DNA of 64,000 nt from positions 259,745 to 323,744 of the forward strand of contig FMVL01000004.1 of the NCBI GenBank assembly GCA_900102235.1, written 5' to 3'. The stretch is from Lachnospiraceae bacterium XBB2008 (GTDB lineage: Bacteria > Bacillota > Clostridia > Lachnospirales > Lachnospiraceae). This document shows, one piece after another, positions 1 through 9,426 of the stretch (its first letter is position 1; every line of letters starts with the position of its first letter). The notes under the pieces were generated by a model that saw nothing but the letters and a program-made list of their open reading frames with translations, did no database searches and was not told where the DNA came from. The position numbers were made by a program, and so were the translations under genes.

Positions 1-1
1 A

Positions 2-361
2 ATACGGACCTTCCTGCTTTTTTCCGCTGCCATGGTATTCTTCAGGTCCGCATCCGTCACTTCGGCTCTGACTGTATTCAAAAGAATATTCACGAATCCC
101 GATCTCGCAGGCACGATCGCAAACCGTGCTTTTCCCGGTCCCATGTCCTTATGGAGATTCGTCCTGCTGCTAGCGGAGATAATCATCCTCTTTGCTTATG
201 ATACGCTCAAGGAGCGGGGCGGTTCGCTATCGGATATGCTGGCCAAACGAAGCCGCATCACCGTATGGTGCTTCTATCTGCTCATATGCATAGTCATCAT
301 CACGGGCCTCATATACAACAGCGGATCGGATCCGTCCACATTCATATACGCGAGGTTTTAA
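2..361 (+). CDS. MBOAT family O-acyltransferase, C-terminal part (5' end outside window)
   Basis: The reading frame is open to the window edge, so only the last ~119 residues are visible. They hold two hydrophobic segments and end in FIYARF, close to the FIYFRF end of the complete MBOAT at 13613-15109; the stretch FFRSASVTSALTVFKRIF also matches the FFRADRIRTAFGIL region of that protein. MBOAT (AlgI/DltB) proteins move acyl groups across the membrane onto surface polymers. The next gene begins directly after the stop codon and is an SGNH-like partner, the usual MBOAT arrangement. The catalytic His region is not in the window. The family call rests on resemblance to the second copy and on context. 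Confidence 0.75.
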   Translation: MRTFLLFSAAMVFFRSASVTSALTVFKRIFTNPDLAGTIANRAFPGPMSLWRFVLLLAEIIILFAYDTLKERGGSLSDMLAKRSRITVWCFYLLICIVIITGLIYNSGSDPSTFIYARF

Positions 362-1321
362 ATGGAACGGTCAGCATTAAGATTCATAAAAAAAGCATCC
401 GGCTTTGCAGCGGTGCTCATCATAACTCTGATCATTCTCGATACGCTGTCTATGGTAAGCCCGATAAACAATATAAGCGCGGCCTTTACCGGATCGCGTC
501 AGTTCTTTATGACCGGCGCTGTGGAGATCACTCCCTGCATCGACAAAGTGTCTCAGCAGGACGGGACAACTGCTCTGATCATCGGAGACAGCATATGCGG
601 ACAGCTCTTCAACGGACTTCAGGATATCAATCCGGACATCACCATAGCAGGAAGCAACGGTGCGATCACTATAGCCGGACAATATATGCTCGCCATGAAA
701 TATATCGAAAACCATCCCGATGCCACAGATATATATCTGTTCTATCTGCCGGAATCGTTCTGGAGAGGTTATAACGCCACGCTGGGTTATCCGTATGCCG
801 TCATGCCCTTTGCACAGAAGGACTGTCTGAAGTACCTTGACGATGATACGCTGGATATCCTGGGTAGTGTATACGGAAAACCGTTCATCACCCCGAAGGG
901 AGCAGATCTCCTCGGGCGATCCGGCGTCAACCTTAAGCTCTATCTCAACACCCTGAACAACCTGGGGAACGAATATCAGATGTCATATCCTTTTGAATTC
1001 GCCGACAGATACCTGATCCGGCTGAATGACGAATGTTTACAGCGCGGGATCGAATTCCACCTGTATCCCTGCCCTGTATGCGAAACGAGCAGGGAACTCA
1101 ACGATTCTTTCAAGGACAGTTTTGAGGAATCCAAAACGCGGACTCTCAATCCGGAGTATTATGATATGGTCGTATACTATCCCGCAGAGCAGTCGGCTGA
1201 CGGAGAGCATTTTGCCGGTGAATATGCTAATCAGGAGCATTATAATGATATCATCAGAGAGGCTTACGCTCAGACGGATCTGCTTGACAGTCTGAACCTA
1301 ACCGAAGGGAGCAGTGAATGA
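362..1321 (+). CDS. SGNH/DltD-like secreted partner of MBOAT acyltransferase
   Basis: 319 residues. One N-terminal membrane anchor (about residues 13-33) is followed by an extracytoplasmic domain with an SGNH-hydrolase type block, LIIGDSICGQLF, near residue 73 (GDS, nucleophile Ser). Proteins of this layout work outside the cell with an MBOAT protein, accepting the acyl group and passing it to a polysaccharide (inference from DltD/AlgX/AlgJ-type systems). The ATG follows the MBOAT stop with no gap, and the 3' end overlaps the acyltransferase-3 gene by ATGA, so three genes are translationally coupled. Substrate unknown. Confidence 0.7.
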   Translation: MERSALRFIKKASGFAAVLIITLIILDTLSMVSPINNISAAFTGSRQFFMTGAVEITPCIDKVSQQDGTTALIIGDSICGQLFNGLQDINPDITIAGSNGAITIAGQYMLAMKYIENHPDATDIYLFYLPESFWRGYNATLGYPYAVMPFAQKDCLKYLDDDTLDILGSVYGKPFITPKGADLLGRSGVNLKLYLNTLNNLGNEYQMSYPFEFADRYLIRLNDECLQRGIEFHLYPCPVCETSRELNDSFKDSFEESKTRTLNPEYYDMVVYYPAEQSADGEHFAGEYANQEHYNDIIREAYAQTDLLDSLNLTEGSSE

Positions 1322-2424
1322 ATAAACGCAGGACCGACCAGCTTCAATTCTTCAGATTCGGTGCCATTATCTGGGTGTTTAATTTTCATGCGCTCATCCA
1401 TAACATAGGTGACGTGATTCCCGATTACAACAGATGGTTCTCGATCGGTCTGAGCGGCGTGGTCTTTTTCTTCATCTTAAGCGGCTTTATCTCAGGTTAC
1501 TATTCCTACGAGAAAGATGTCACGGTCACCTTTTCGGGGATCGTTTCATACGTAAAACAAAAACTCAAAAAGCTCTATCCCCTCTACCTGGTTGTCACGC
1601 TCTATTCGATCATCTTCTCAGAGATCCCGGGGCTTGTCGCAACAAGATCATGGACCTCGCTTATATATCCCCTGAGGCTTCTGATCAGACATCTGCTTCT
1701 TATGCAGTCATGGATCAAGATCTTTCCGGGCGAGTATCTGACCTACAGTGAGGTAGGATGGTTTCTGTCTACACTCCTGTTCATGCTCATCCTGAACGTA
1801 CCCTTACGAGCTGCTGCAACGCGGATCAGAAAACTGAAAAACTCGACAGTGATCTTTGCCGCAATATGCATTGCATCAGCAGCATTAAGCATCCTCTGGT
1901 GCTATCTGATGAGGGATACGTATGTGGAGTTCACTGCATGTACGATCCCGATATCCAGGCTCGGTGAATATGTATGCGGAATGGCGCTTGGATATACACT
2001 CTACCCGATAGTCGGACGCCTAGAGGATAATAAGAAAAACAGGATCGTCTTCACTATCCTTGAAGTTATCGCGATCATCATATGGTTGATGTGGGGAAGG
2101 CTGGGGTACCCGGAATGGGCCCTCAGAATAGCCAACTGGTTCGTACCTAACATCATCCTGCTCACGATCTTTACTCCGGGCACAGGATATGTCTCCTCAC
2201 TGCTTCGCTTAAAACCACTGAAAGCATTGGGCGATGTATCATTTAATTTCTATCTGATCCACAGTATGGTGATCAATACTTATCTGGCCGCCACAGGATA
2301 TGACCCCGCCGTTACCGCGACCAAATTCTCATATATCTTCTGTTTCGGGATCAGCCTGCTGATCAGTTTCCTGATCCATAGCGCAGGGTCGAAAAAACCA
2401 TCTCAGCGCAGATCGAGCACATAA
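1318..2424 (+). CDS. Acyltransferase family 3 (OafA/YrhL-like) membrane protein
   Basis: 368 residues with about ten hydrophobic segments. The N-terminus, LQFFRFGAIIWVFNFHALIH, is the typical acyltransferase-3 opening, with the conserved His in the first membrane helix, followed by VVFFFILSGF, the F-x-x-SG block. The C-terminus FNFYLIHSMV is also family-typical. Such proteins O-acetylate or otherwise acylate surface sugars. It overlaps the SGNH gene by 4 bp, and its last 22 bp overlap the 3' end of the convergent membrane glycosyltransferase gene, leaving no room for an intergenic terminator. Confidence 0.88.
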   Translation: MNKRRTDQLQFFRFGAIIWVFNFHALIHNIGDVIPDYNRWFSIGLSGVVFFFILSGFISGYYSYEKDVTVTFSGIVSYVKQKLKKLYPLYLVVTLYSIIFSEIPGLVATRSWTSLIYPLRLLIRHLLLMQSWIKIFPGEYLTYSEVGWFLSTLLFMLILNVPLRAAATRIRKLKNSTVIFAAICIASAALSILWCYLMRDTYVEFTACTIPISRLGEYVCGMALGYTLYPIVGRLEDNKKNRIVFTILEVIAIIIWLMWGRLGYPEWALRIANWFVPNIILLTIFTPGTGYVSSLLRLKPLKALGDVSFNFYLIHSMVINTYLAATGYDPAVTATKFSYIFCFGISLLISFLIHSAGSKKPSQRRSST

Positions 2425-4316
2425 TAATCCAGATATCCGCCCCAGTTGTATATGCGCTCCTGCTTAGTTATGCTGTAATCCTTAAGATAAGGTGCCAGGC
2501 ACTCGTCTTCATCCTGTCCGTTATACGGCCAGAAGAAGATCAGCAGAGTATCTGCGCCCTCTGCCCCGTCCTGACCGGTGACATAGTCTGATGCATCGAG
2601 CATATTAAGACGATACAGTTCGGGCGCGCCGGAAGCCATTCTTTCGTTCACGCGTTCAGTCAGTATCACTCTCCTGCCGGCGGATGCATCCCAGGCATAT
2701 TCATACAGAGGTCCGCAATACGCTATATCGCTTTGATCTACTTCGTTATCCCAGCGTACTATCTGCCAGTCTTCCGAATATCCCGCGTCATCCAGCATCT
2801 TATTCATAAGATCATCGACATAGGTATATCTGTAGTTACCTATGACCATGTCGGCATAACCATGAACCCGCATCGAAAGATAAAGCATATTACCGCGTCC
2901 GGTATCAAAGCTGTCAAAGATCGCATCAGACACCGGATCGATGTAATAGAACGTCTGAACCGCCAGAAGAGCTGCCGTAATCCCGGATATCACACGCAGA
3001 CACACGGTTTTATCGGAAAAGGTGTCATACACATATAAAGCGACGATAAACCATAGGAGAAATGCAAAGAATATCGTATATCTCGCATGCGCCCAGGTGA
3101 TATAGAGCATATTAAACAATGCGAAAGCTATAAGGGCGCCGATCAGCGGTATAAGACCTGTGATCAGATTGGAAAAGCTCTTACCGGTCTTTGCGGCTTT
3201 CTTTCTAGCAAACAATGCCGTCACGAGCCCCGCCGAGGCTATCCAGTTGAAGTTCAGGGCAAAAAACTGGATCAGCTTGCAGATCATATATTTGGGATAG
3301 ATTCCGAATGAAGCGGCATCCTGTCCGTATTCCATCACGGTATCATGATCGATTAGCCAGGAATAATCCTCGGTATACCGGGCCGGATGATAATGCCAGA
3401 CAGTCAGGGCTCCCTGCCGTACAAAATATCCCAGCATCACGAATGCGCCAAGTAAAAGTATGGAAAAGATGGGATCACGGACTACGCGCAGGAATCTGTC
3501 TCTGACTTTCACATTACGACCCTGAGCAAAAACCAGGATCATATAAGCCAGATAGTATCCAAACAGTATGACAGCCCCGGTTTCCTTGGTAAGGACCACA
3601 CACAGCATCCACAGGCATGTAAGGATATGTTCTTTGTTGCGATGCGTGTACCACATGTATATGAAAAAAATGAGGTACATGTAGTCGGGATTGGCATAGG
3701 AATAAGTTCCCCAGAAAAGCGGAACGAACTGAATGACGAGAGACATGACAAGTGCAGCCGGGCGGGGTGCTTCGGGAAGAAGAGATCGTATGATGCGATA
3801 TATGCAGACCATGGCCGCTGCGGTCATGACCGCCCAAACCATATTCACACCAACAGGAGAACCCGGTGTCAGAAATTCTCCAAGAACGGCAAAAAAGACA
3901 TAGGCCAGAGTCATATGACCCGCAATCCTGAATGTTTCCCAAATATGGCTTATCGAGAACTCAAAGGACTCCGCTGCTACGATCATCTTATCGTAGTATA
4001 CCGCACCATCCGCACGCTGCATGGTCGCAAGCATAGGTATCCGGACAACCAGAACGATAAGAAAAAGAACAACCGCAAAGATATCTGCCGATGCCAGCCC
4101 GTCCCGTATCCGATCACGGAACTTTGCGCCATATCCGCTGAGAACGAGCAGTCCGATCAGCCCTGCAATACAGATAAGACCGATCACCCACGCGCGCGCG
4201 GGAACGATCAGTCCGTCTCTTAGATGTGCCATGACAGCTTCAACCATAAAAAGGCTGAATATGGCCAATATAACGATCCACTGAGGGATACTTTCCTTAA
4301 GTCTTTTAATCATCAT
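2403..4316 (-). CDS. Polytopic GT-C/PMT-like membrane glycosyltransferase (putative)
   Basis: 637 residues, about 12 hydrophobic segments and a hydrophilic C-terminal domain from about residue 480. After the first helices an acidic loop (RADGAVYYDK, near residue 85) sits where GT-C enzymes of the PMT/ArnT type carry catalytic Asp/Glu, and the overall layout (membrane core plus external tail) fits that group. Such enzymes transfer sugars from lipid carriers outside the membrane. Start: overlapping ATGATGA with the upstream glycosyltransferase stop, so the first or second ATG is used. Last gene of the UGD operon. Family is inferred from topology; no donor can be named. Confidence 0.6.
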   Translation of the reverse strand: MMIKRLKESIPQWIVILAIFSLFMVEAVMAHLRDGLIVPARAWVIGLICIAGLIGLLVLSGYGAKFRDRIRDGLASADIFAVVLFLIVLVVRIPMLATMQRADGAVYYDKMIVAAESFEFSISHIWETFRIAGHMTLAYVFFAVLGEFLTPGSPVGVNMVWAVMTAAAMVCIYRIIRSLLPEAPRPAALVMSLVIQFVPLFWGTYSYANPDYMYLIFFIYMWYTHRNKEHILTCLWMLCVVLTKETGAVILFGYYLAYMILVFAQGRNVKVRDRFLRVVRDPIFSILLLGAFVMLGYFVRQGALTVWHYHPARYTEDYSWLIDHDTVMEYGQDAASFGIYPKYMICKLIQFFALNFNWIASAGLVTALFARKKAAKTGKSFSNLITGLIPLIGALIAFALFNMLYITWAHARYTIFFAFLLWFIVALYVYDTFSDKTVCLRVISGITAALLAVQTFYYIDPVSDAIFDSFDTGRGNMLYLSMRVHGYADMVIGNYRYTYVDDLMNKMLDDAGYSEDWQIVRWDNEVDQSDIAYCGPLYEYAWDASAGRRVILTERVNERMASGAPELYRLNMLDASDYVTGQDGAEGADTLLIFFWPYNGQDEDECLAPYLKDYSITKQERIYNWGGYLDYYVLDLR

Positions 4317-5389
4317 TCGTCTGTTCGCAGTATATTCATCATATACTCATAGCGATGCTTCCATCTGTGATGTTCAAGGACATGATCATAATTGGTCTCA
4401 ACTATCCTTTCATACCTGTCGGGATCGGCTGCGAGGCTGCTTATGACATCATCAAAGTTATCTGCATCTACCTCTATCATCGCATCCTCATAGGGGAAAA
4501 GATCATCGAAAGTATCAAGAGGTTTGATACCGACGGGAATACTCTTACAGGCCATGATCTCATAGTATCTGGGAGTCACTTCGGAGATATCCCCGGTCTT
4601 TGCGAAATTGTCAACGCACTGCGGAGCGCATAGTGAGAACATGCTTCGCGAGATCTCCAGAGACACTTCTTCCATCGAAGGAAAAGCGAGCATCGCCGCA
4701 CTCCTGTATTTCAAGAAATTGGATGCTGTATGGAAAGGGCGAAGCATCGCATTCTTCCAGTAATCCGATCCGACACGCTGATAAGCGTAGTTGCGGTCAC
4801 GCGAAGACAAGCCGCGTTTCTTAAGATATTCAAGTGCTCCCTCATGAAGCATTTTGTTCTTACGGCCTATCTGGATAAAAAGGCGGGACCTGTCAACATC
4901 ATGGGGATGGAACACTTCAAGATCAACGGACTGAGGAAGTTCGATAACCTTTGAATCAAGAAGACCGTCAAAGTGCTGCGCGGACTTCCTGTATGCGAAA
5001 CATACGCAAAGAGGATCTATCTCTTTTAATATCTTCTCATGCTCATCCCAAAGAGGAACCCAGCAGTCTATCAGATATATGATCAGCTTATCATGAACAG
5101 CTTTGAGCGTATTTAAGTGGATCTTTAAGTCGTTATCCGACATCGTCGCATAGAATACGAACGAAGCATCATCAAGCTCATTGACAGCCTTCTCATCCAC
5201 CTTCCCTCCGTCTCCGGCTTCTCGTCCGGCTATGTTGGCAGCACAGATCCCGGGATCGATGCAGACCAGATCGGCACCGCATTCCTTAACGAATTCATTC
5301 TCCATTCCGAGTATGATGTCGTATGAAACATGGTGTCGTTCACAGCCTTTTCTTATGGATAATACGGCAAAACCGTCCTTACTGTTCAT
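4313..5389 (-). CDS. Glycosyltransferase, CgeB/DUF3880-like GT-B fold
   Basis: 358 residues, soluble. The C-terminal half has the features of CgeB-like glycosyltransferases: PSMEEVSLEISRSMF, a region with PRYYEIMACKSIPVG where the sugar nucleotide is bound, and a closing HHRWKHRYEYMM helix. The N-terminal half is divergent. A GGAG site lies 9 bases upstream of the ATG. It sits 20 bp behind the SDR gene and overlaps the membrane glycosyltransferase by 4 bp (ATGA), so the two act in one operon with the UDP-sugar dehydrogenase. It probably adds a sugar made by that pathway (inference). Confidence 0.75.
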   Translation of the reverse strand: MNSKDGFAVLSIRKGCERHHVSYDIILGMENEFVKECGADLVCIDPGICAANIAGREAGDGGKVDEKAVNELDDASFVFYATMSDNDLKIHLNTLKAVHDKLIIYLIDCWVPLWDEHEKILKEIDPLCVCFAYRKSAQHFDGLLDSKVIELPQSVDLEVFHPHDVDRSRLFIQIGRKNKMLHEGALEYLKKRGLSSRDRNYAYQRVGSDYWKNAMLRPFHTASNFLKYRSAAMLAFPSMEEVSLEISRSMFSLCAPQCVDNFAKTGDISEVTPRYYEIMACKSIPVGIKPLDTFDDLFPYEDAMIEVDADNFDDVISSLAADPDRYERIVETNYDHVLEHHRWKHRYEYMMNILRTDE

Positions 5390-5409
5390 ATCGAATGCTC
5401 CCGATGCGC

Positions 5410-6432
5410 TTAAATGTTACCGAGTTTGATCTGATCGCAGATCCAGGGGATCACTTCGTCCAAAGTAGTACTTAAGTCCGTCGTCGCTTCAAATCCGAGC
5501 AGTTCTTTGGCCTTCTCAACGGAAGGAACTCTCTTCTGCACGTCATACTCATAACCGGGATCGGAGATAAAGGAGATCGGCTTATCACCGTTGATCTTCT
5601 GCCAGATCAGAGTAGCAAGTTCCTTCACGGTAGTAGACACGGGGGTCGAGAGGTTGAAGTCTTCATTGACCGCACGTTCATCTTCCACGCACATGCGGAT
5701 GCCTCTTGCGAGGTCGCCGCCGTAAGTATAGTGTCTGATCTGTTCTCCGCTTCCGAGGATATGCAGGGGATCCTGACCTTTGTATACTTTCTGGACCAGA
5801 TCCGGTACCACATGGCTCATTGCAAGCTTGACGTTACCTGACATGATCTCCTTCTCGTTCTTGGCTCTCTGCTCACCCGTACCGACACAGTTGAAAGGAC
5901 GGATGATCGTGTAAGGCAGCTTATACTGTTCCCACGCACCCTTTACGAAATACTCGCATGCAAGCTTCTGGAATCCGTATGTGGAAAGCGGAGGCGGACA
6001 TGTCAGCTCATATCCCTCTTTGCTCGGATATTCATGACATGACTCATAGACCATCGATGATGAGAGGACATTTATCTTGGATAAGTGCTTATGCTCATGA
6101 GCCCATATCGCTGCATCGAAAGTGGAAGCGATGATACGCTCATTCTCAGCCAGCAGATCGTATGCATAAGTGTGGAAATATGTGATACCGCCTATCATGG
6201 CAGCTATCGCGATGACCTGATCGCAGTCCTCTATCAGTTCCTTCATCAGGGCTGTATCCTTGCAGTCGCCCTCTACGAAATGATAGTGCGGATCGTGATC
6301 GTAGCTCTTCTCTATAGGGCCGTATTTGCTGTAGTTATCTATTCCGACTACTTCATGTCCGGCTCTTAATAGTTCATCCACCAGATATCCGGCAACAAAT
6401 CCTGCCGAACCAGTAACAAGTATCTTCATCAT
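5410..6432 (-). CDS. NAD-dependent epimerase/dehydratase (extended SDR)
   Basis: 340 residues. The N-terminal Rossmann fingerprint is ILVTGSAGFVAGYLVDELL, with acidic VVGIDNYSK at the end of beta-2 for NAD binding. The catalytic set is visible: SSSMVYE (Ser) and YGFQK (YxxxK), followed by IRPFNCVGTG. This is the layout of UDP-glucose 4-epimerase-like enzymes acting on nucleotide sugars. GGAGG stands a few bases upstream, and the ATG overlaps the dehydrogenase stop (ATGA). Together the two enzymes may turn a UDP-sugar into a uronic acid and then epimerise it; the exact substrate cannot be read from sequence. Confidence 0.88.
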   Translation of the reverse strand: MMKILVTGSAGFVAGYLVDELLRAGHEVVGIDNYSKYGPIEKSYDHDPHYHFVEGDCKDTALMKELIEDCDQVIAIAAMIGGITYFHTYAYDLLAENERIIASTFDAAIWAHEHKHLSKINVLSSSMVYESCHEYPSKEGYELTCPPPLSTYGFQKLACEYFVKGAWEQYKLPYTIIRPFNCVGTGEQRAKNEKEIMSGNVKLAMSHVVPDLVQKVYKGQDPLHILGSGEQIRHYTYGGDLARGIRMCVEDERAVNEDFNLSTPVSTTVKELATLIWQKINGDKPISFISDPGYEYDVQKRVPSVEKAKELLGFEATTDLSTTLDEVIPWICDQIKLGNI

Positions 6433-7745
6433 TTACCTCCGTTGTCTATAAAAGCATTGCCGAGTGTAGATATTCTGATATCTTCGTCGTAATAAAGTTC
6501 CGTACATACTCCCCATGAGTCGAAAACCTCGAACCCGTTGTCGGAATAATGAGGTATGTCGGAACCCATCACCGATGCATATGCAGGATGATTGTTTAAA
6601 ACCAGCAGGACCAAAGCGCCGCTGCAGACTTCCGCCACACTGTCACATACCTCACCGAGTCCGAGTGCCTCCATCTCATCGCGATGCGCGACATAATCAT
6701 GGAGCTTCATCTTATATCCGAGGTCATGAAGCTTACGTGCTATATATACCGAGCTCGAACCGCGAAGGTCGGACGTCTGCGGTCTTCCCTTAAACGCCAT
6801 GCCCGTCAGTGCAAGAACCTTATCATCAGATGCGGGACCTACATGTTCCTTAACCCATGAAACCACCACATCCTCCATGGACTCGTTAAACCGTCTGGCC
6901 TGAAGGATGAAGTCCTTGCTTGCGCAATCAGGCATGTTATTGATCAGGATGTAGGCGTCTTTCTCAAGGCAGGGGCCTGCCACAAATCCGGGGATCGCGA
7001 TGTTACTCCTCGCATAGTCGTAGTTGGCATGTTCGATCGCACTGATGCCGTCCACACCAAACTCCTGAGCAGCCATGCAGAATGCATTACCTATCGCAAA
7101 AGTCATATCTCTGTAAGTATTGCAGTAAAGTTTAATGAGTTCAGCTTCCTCAAGGCTGTCAGCCTCAACGACACACGGTGTGATCATGCGGAAAAGCGAC
7201 TGCGCGATCTGTATCGAACGGGCGTTGTTACCGCTGATGATCTGAGGGAGATGAGTAAGTTCATCGACCGCTTTTCCCTCCAAAGTACGTTCCGGACACA
7301 TGCCGGCCAGGACCTCTTCTTCGGATCTTCCGCACATCTTCGCAAGAAAAGGTATGACTACGGTTCTCGTAGTTCCCACTGAAACGGTGGATCTTAAGAT
7401 CACCATCTGCTCGCCGTCATAGACATCCCCGATCGAGCTGATCGCGGATCTGATATAGTCAAAATTGGGAGTTTTGGAATCTTCTCCGAGAGGGGTTCCG
7501 ACCGTGATGATAAAAGCGTCAAAAGTCACGTCGGAAGGGAACTTCTCCACAACATGAAAAGTCTTATCGTTAAATCTGGCAATAAGCGAATCAAGGCCGG
7601 GCTCATAAAAATGCGCACGTCCCTGTCTGATACAGTCCTTGATATGTTCATTCAATTCCAGACCGTATACGGAGATATGATTTGAACAGGCAGCCATTGC
7701 AAGCGTGAGTCCGACATAGCCAAGCCCTATGATACCTATGGTCAT
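6429..7745 (-). CDS. UDP-glucose/UDP-ManNAc dehydrogenase family enzyme
   Basis: 438 residues from the chosen ATG; a TTG 15 bases further upstream is in frame but lies inside the ribosome site TTGGAGAA, so the ATG is preferred. The N-terminus MTIGIIGLGYVGLTLA is the dinucleotide-binding fold. The catalytic block AGPCLEKDAYIL carries the Cys near residue 266, and LTGMAFKGRPQTSDLRGS is the C-terminal domain signature. The enzyme oxidises C6 of a UDP-sugar to a uronic acid. GPCLEKD differs from the commonest GGxCLPKD form, so UDP-glucose versus UDP-HexNAc is open. First gene of a four-gene operon. Confidence 0.88.
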   Translation of the reverse strand: MTIGIIGLGYVGLTLAMAACSNHISVYGLELNEHIKDCIRQGRAHFYEPGLDSLIARFNDKTFHVVEKFPSDVTFDAFIITVGTPLGEDSKTPNFDYIRSAISSIGDVYDGEQMVILRSTVSVGTTRTVVIPFLAKMCGRSEEEVLAGMCPERTLEGKAVDELTHLPQIISGNNARSIQIAQSLFRMITPCVVEADSLEEAELIKLYCNTYRDMTFAIGNAFCMAAQEFGVDGISAIEHANYDYARSNIAIPGFVAGPCLEKDAYILINNMPDCASKDFILQARRFNESMEDVVVSWVKEHVGPASDDKVLALTGMAFKGRPQTSDLRGSSSVYIARKLHDLGYKMKLHDYVAHRDEMEALGLGEVCDSVAEVCSGALVLLVLNNHPAYASVMGSDIPHYSDNGFEVFDSWGVCTELYYDEDIRISTLGNAFIDNGGK

Positions 7746-7793
7746 GAGAATATTCTCCAATCAATATGATCTACTATGAATACAGCATTTTTC

Positions 7794-7802
7794 ATTATAC
7801 CA
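7794..7802 (-). promoter_or_regulatory. Extended -10 promoter for the dehydrogenase operon
   Basis: Minus-strand TGGTATAAT is a perfect TATAAT hexamer with the TGn extension, about 50 bases upstream of the dehydrogenase ATG. A weak TTGGCA lies 19 bases further upstream. The same nine bases recur upstream of rfbH and of the complete MBOAT gene. Confidence 0.6.
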
Positions 7803-7839
7803 TACTATGATCAGCGGATGCCAATAAGGTGATGGCGTA

Positions 7840-9318
7840 CTATTCAGTTTCTCCCGTATATATCATTCTCACGGAGTCCTTGCCATAAAAGCCGGCACAC
7901 CACTCATTAATAAAGAATTCGGTATCATCCTGCAGCCAGCACGGCTTAACATACATCATCGTCCTGAGACCGGTCCGGTGAAGCACTACATCATCATCGG
8001 GCGATCCGGCTATCTCGTTCAAAATATCCTCCTCATATCGGACATATTCTTCCAGATCACCGTTTAGCGACGACACGATCATCGTGCCCGTTGCAAAGTT
8101 CCTGATCCCGCCCTGCACTCTGATAACGGCAATCGCCGCCAGAACGAAGACGACTGTCATAACCGTCTTATTCTCTGCAGACATATTCAGCGGTTTCTTA
8201 TGAGTCTTAGCCCATCCGATAAAATACAGGATCCACAGAAACAGCATGAAGTATGTAGCCAGATCCTGGATGAAGATCGCACGTCCGGACAGATTGGGAT
8301 CGTTATATCCCAGATGAACGGGGAAGTTGATCATGAATATACCCAGTCCCATCAGTACGATCAGCAGGACCGGATGGTCATACCGCTTTGCATCCAGGTC
8401 TTTTTCCAGCGGGATCTTGTCATGATCAAGCTTAAAATACAAAACCGCGGTCACCACCAGCGCGAGGATGACGAAGAGAGTATTGAACACCTTATGATCG
8501 ATCAGATACCCTTCATACATTATGGTATGTTTGACTGCTCCCAAAAGGTTATAGTTCGAGGTTATCGAATCGTGTCTGACGAAGTTGCCGGGAGCTGTAA
8601 GATTGATCAGTGCTCCCAGAAAAGCCGCTCCGAACACCGTAAGCATCTCCTTACGCTTGTTCCAATAAAGAAATGCATATATGCCAAACAAAAAAATGAT
8701 CCCGCAGTTGAGAATGGCCAGGTTAAGTACGGCTCCGCTCGCGATAAAAGCGCAAACTGCTGCCGGGATGTATAATCTGTTCCCATCCGCAAGGCTCATG
8801 AACAGAAGTCCGAATCCCGTCATCATGATGGCGCTGACAAATACATACTCCGATACCACATCATACCAGGTGAATATCTCGGAGTTATCATAATTATTGA
8901 TCAGCGCAAAAAGAAAAACAAACCAGAGAAACCAGGCAATGTGTATCTCAAGTCTGAGGATCCTGCGGACAAAAGACCATATCATAAAAAACGAAGCCGC
9001 AAAGAAAACGATGAACAGCGACACGTTCATAACCCTCAATCCGGTTATCCCCCATCTGGAAACAGGCGTAAGAGCGAATGAGAAGAATACATCCGAATAA
9101 AAACCGCCGAATCCCATGTAATAGCGATATACCCAGATCAGTGCAGCCAGAAGATAAGACCGGCACGAAGGCAGTACCTCCGCCATGGCGTTTTCCACAT
9201 AAAAATCATCCGCTACGGGAAAAGAATGGCCGGCATATACAAGTACGGGGATGATCACTACCGCAGACAGCGCGGCGAACAGAAGCGACAGTTTAACTGA
9301 ATTTGATATTTTTTTCAT
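7840..9318 (-). CDS. Polytopic membrane protein, DUF6056-like / GT-C-like
   Basis: 492 residues with about 11 hydrophobic segments and a short hydrophilic C-terminal tail (from about residue 400). The first external loop carries SFPVADDFYVENAM, an acidic pair where GT-C glycosyltransferases have their catalytic Asp; the arrangement resembles DUF6056-type proteins of surface-polysaccharide loci. AAAAGGA precedes the ATG. It is divergent from the DUF6311-like gene and separated from it by a 108-bp region with a perfect palindrome. A role as membrane glycosyltransferase or polymer modifier is inference. Confidence 0.55.
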   Translation of the reverse strand: MKKISNSVKLSLLFAALSAVVIIPVLVYAGHSFPVADDFYVENAMAEVLPSCRSYLLAALIWVYRYYMGFGGFYSDVFFSFALTPVSRWGITGLRVMNVSLFIVFFAASFFMIWSFVRRILRLEIHIAWFLWFVFLFALINNYDNSEIFTWYDVVSEYVFVSAIMMTGFGLLFMSLADGNRLYIPAAVCAFIASGAVLNLAILNCGIIFLFGIYAFLYWNKRKEMLTVFGAAFLGALINLTAPGNFVRHDSITSNYNLLGAVKHTIMYEGYLIDHKVFNTLFVILALVVTAVLYFKLDHDKIPLEKDLDAKRYDHPVLLIVLMGLGIFMINFPVHLGYNDPNLSGRAIFIQDLATYFMLFLWILYFIGWAKTHKKPLNMSAENKTVMTVVFVLAAIAVIRVQGGIRNFATGTMIVSSLNGDLEEYVRYEEDILNEIAGSPDDDVVLHRTGLRTMMYVKPCWLQDDTEFFINEWCAGFYGKDSVRMIYTGETE

Positions 9319-9344
9319 GATCCTTTTCTCTATATATACTTACT

Positions 9345-9363
9345 TCAATGTTGTCAACATTGA
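9345..9363. promoter_or_regulatory. Perfect 19-bp palindrome in divergent promoter region (candidate operator)
   Basis: TCAATGTTGTCAACATTGA has two perfect 9-base arms around one central base. It lies between the divergent genes starting at 9318 and 9427, and no T-run follows it, so it looks like a dimeric regulator site rather than a terminator. On the minus strand its centre contains a perfect TTGACA, so a bound protein could also cover a -35 element. Confidence 0.5.
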
Positions 9364-9387
9364 TTATATATCATATTTTGTTATATA
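9360..9387 (+). promoter_or_regulatory. Possible sigma-70-type promoter for the DUF6311-like gene
   Basis: TTGATT (9360-9365) and TATATA (9382-9387) are separated by 16 bases, about 40 bases upstream of the ATG at 9427. The -35 overlaps the right arm of the 19-bp palindrome. Prediction by eye only. Confidence 0.35.
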
Positions 9388-9426
9388 GGCATAAAACTTT
9401 GGCCGAAACGATCCCCGGAGGGTTCC

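Noticed and set aside
3627-4223. Long plus-strand open frame (198 codons) inside the membrane glycosyltransferase gene
   Set aside because: Composition is basic and Cys/His-rich without motifs; it is antisense to a well-supported gene.
9329-9357. Minus-strand TTGACA - 17 bases - TATAGA, a near-perfect promoter in front of the DUF6056-like gene
   Set aside because: The -10 ends only about 11 bases before the ATG, which would leave almost no leader for the ribosome site. The TTGACA is part of the palindrome, so it was not listed as a promoter.
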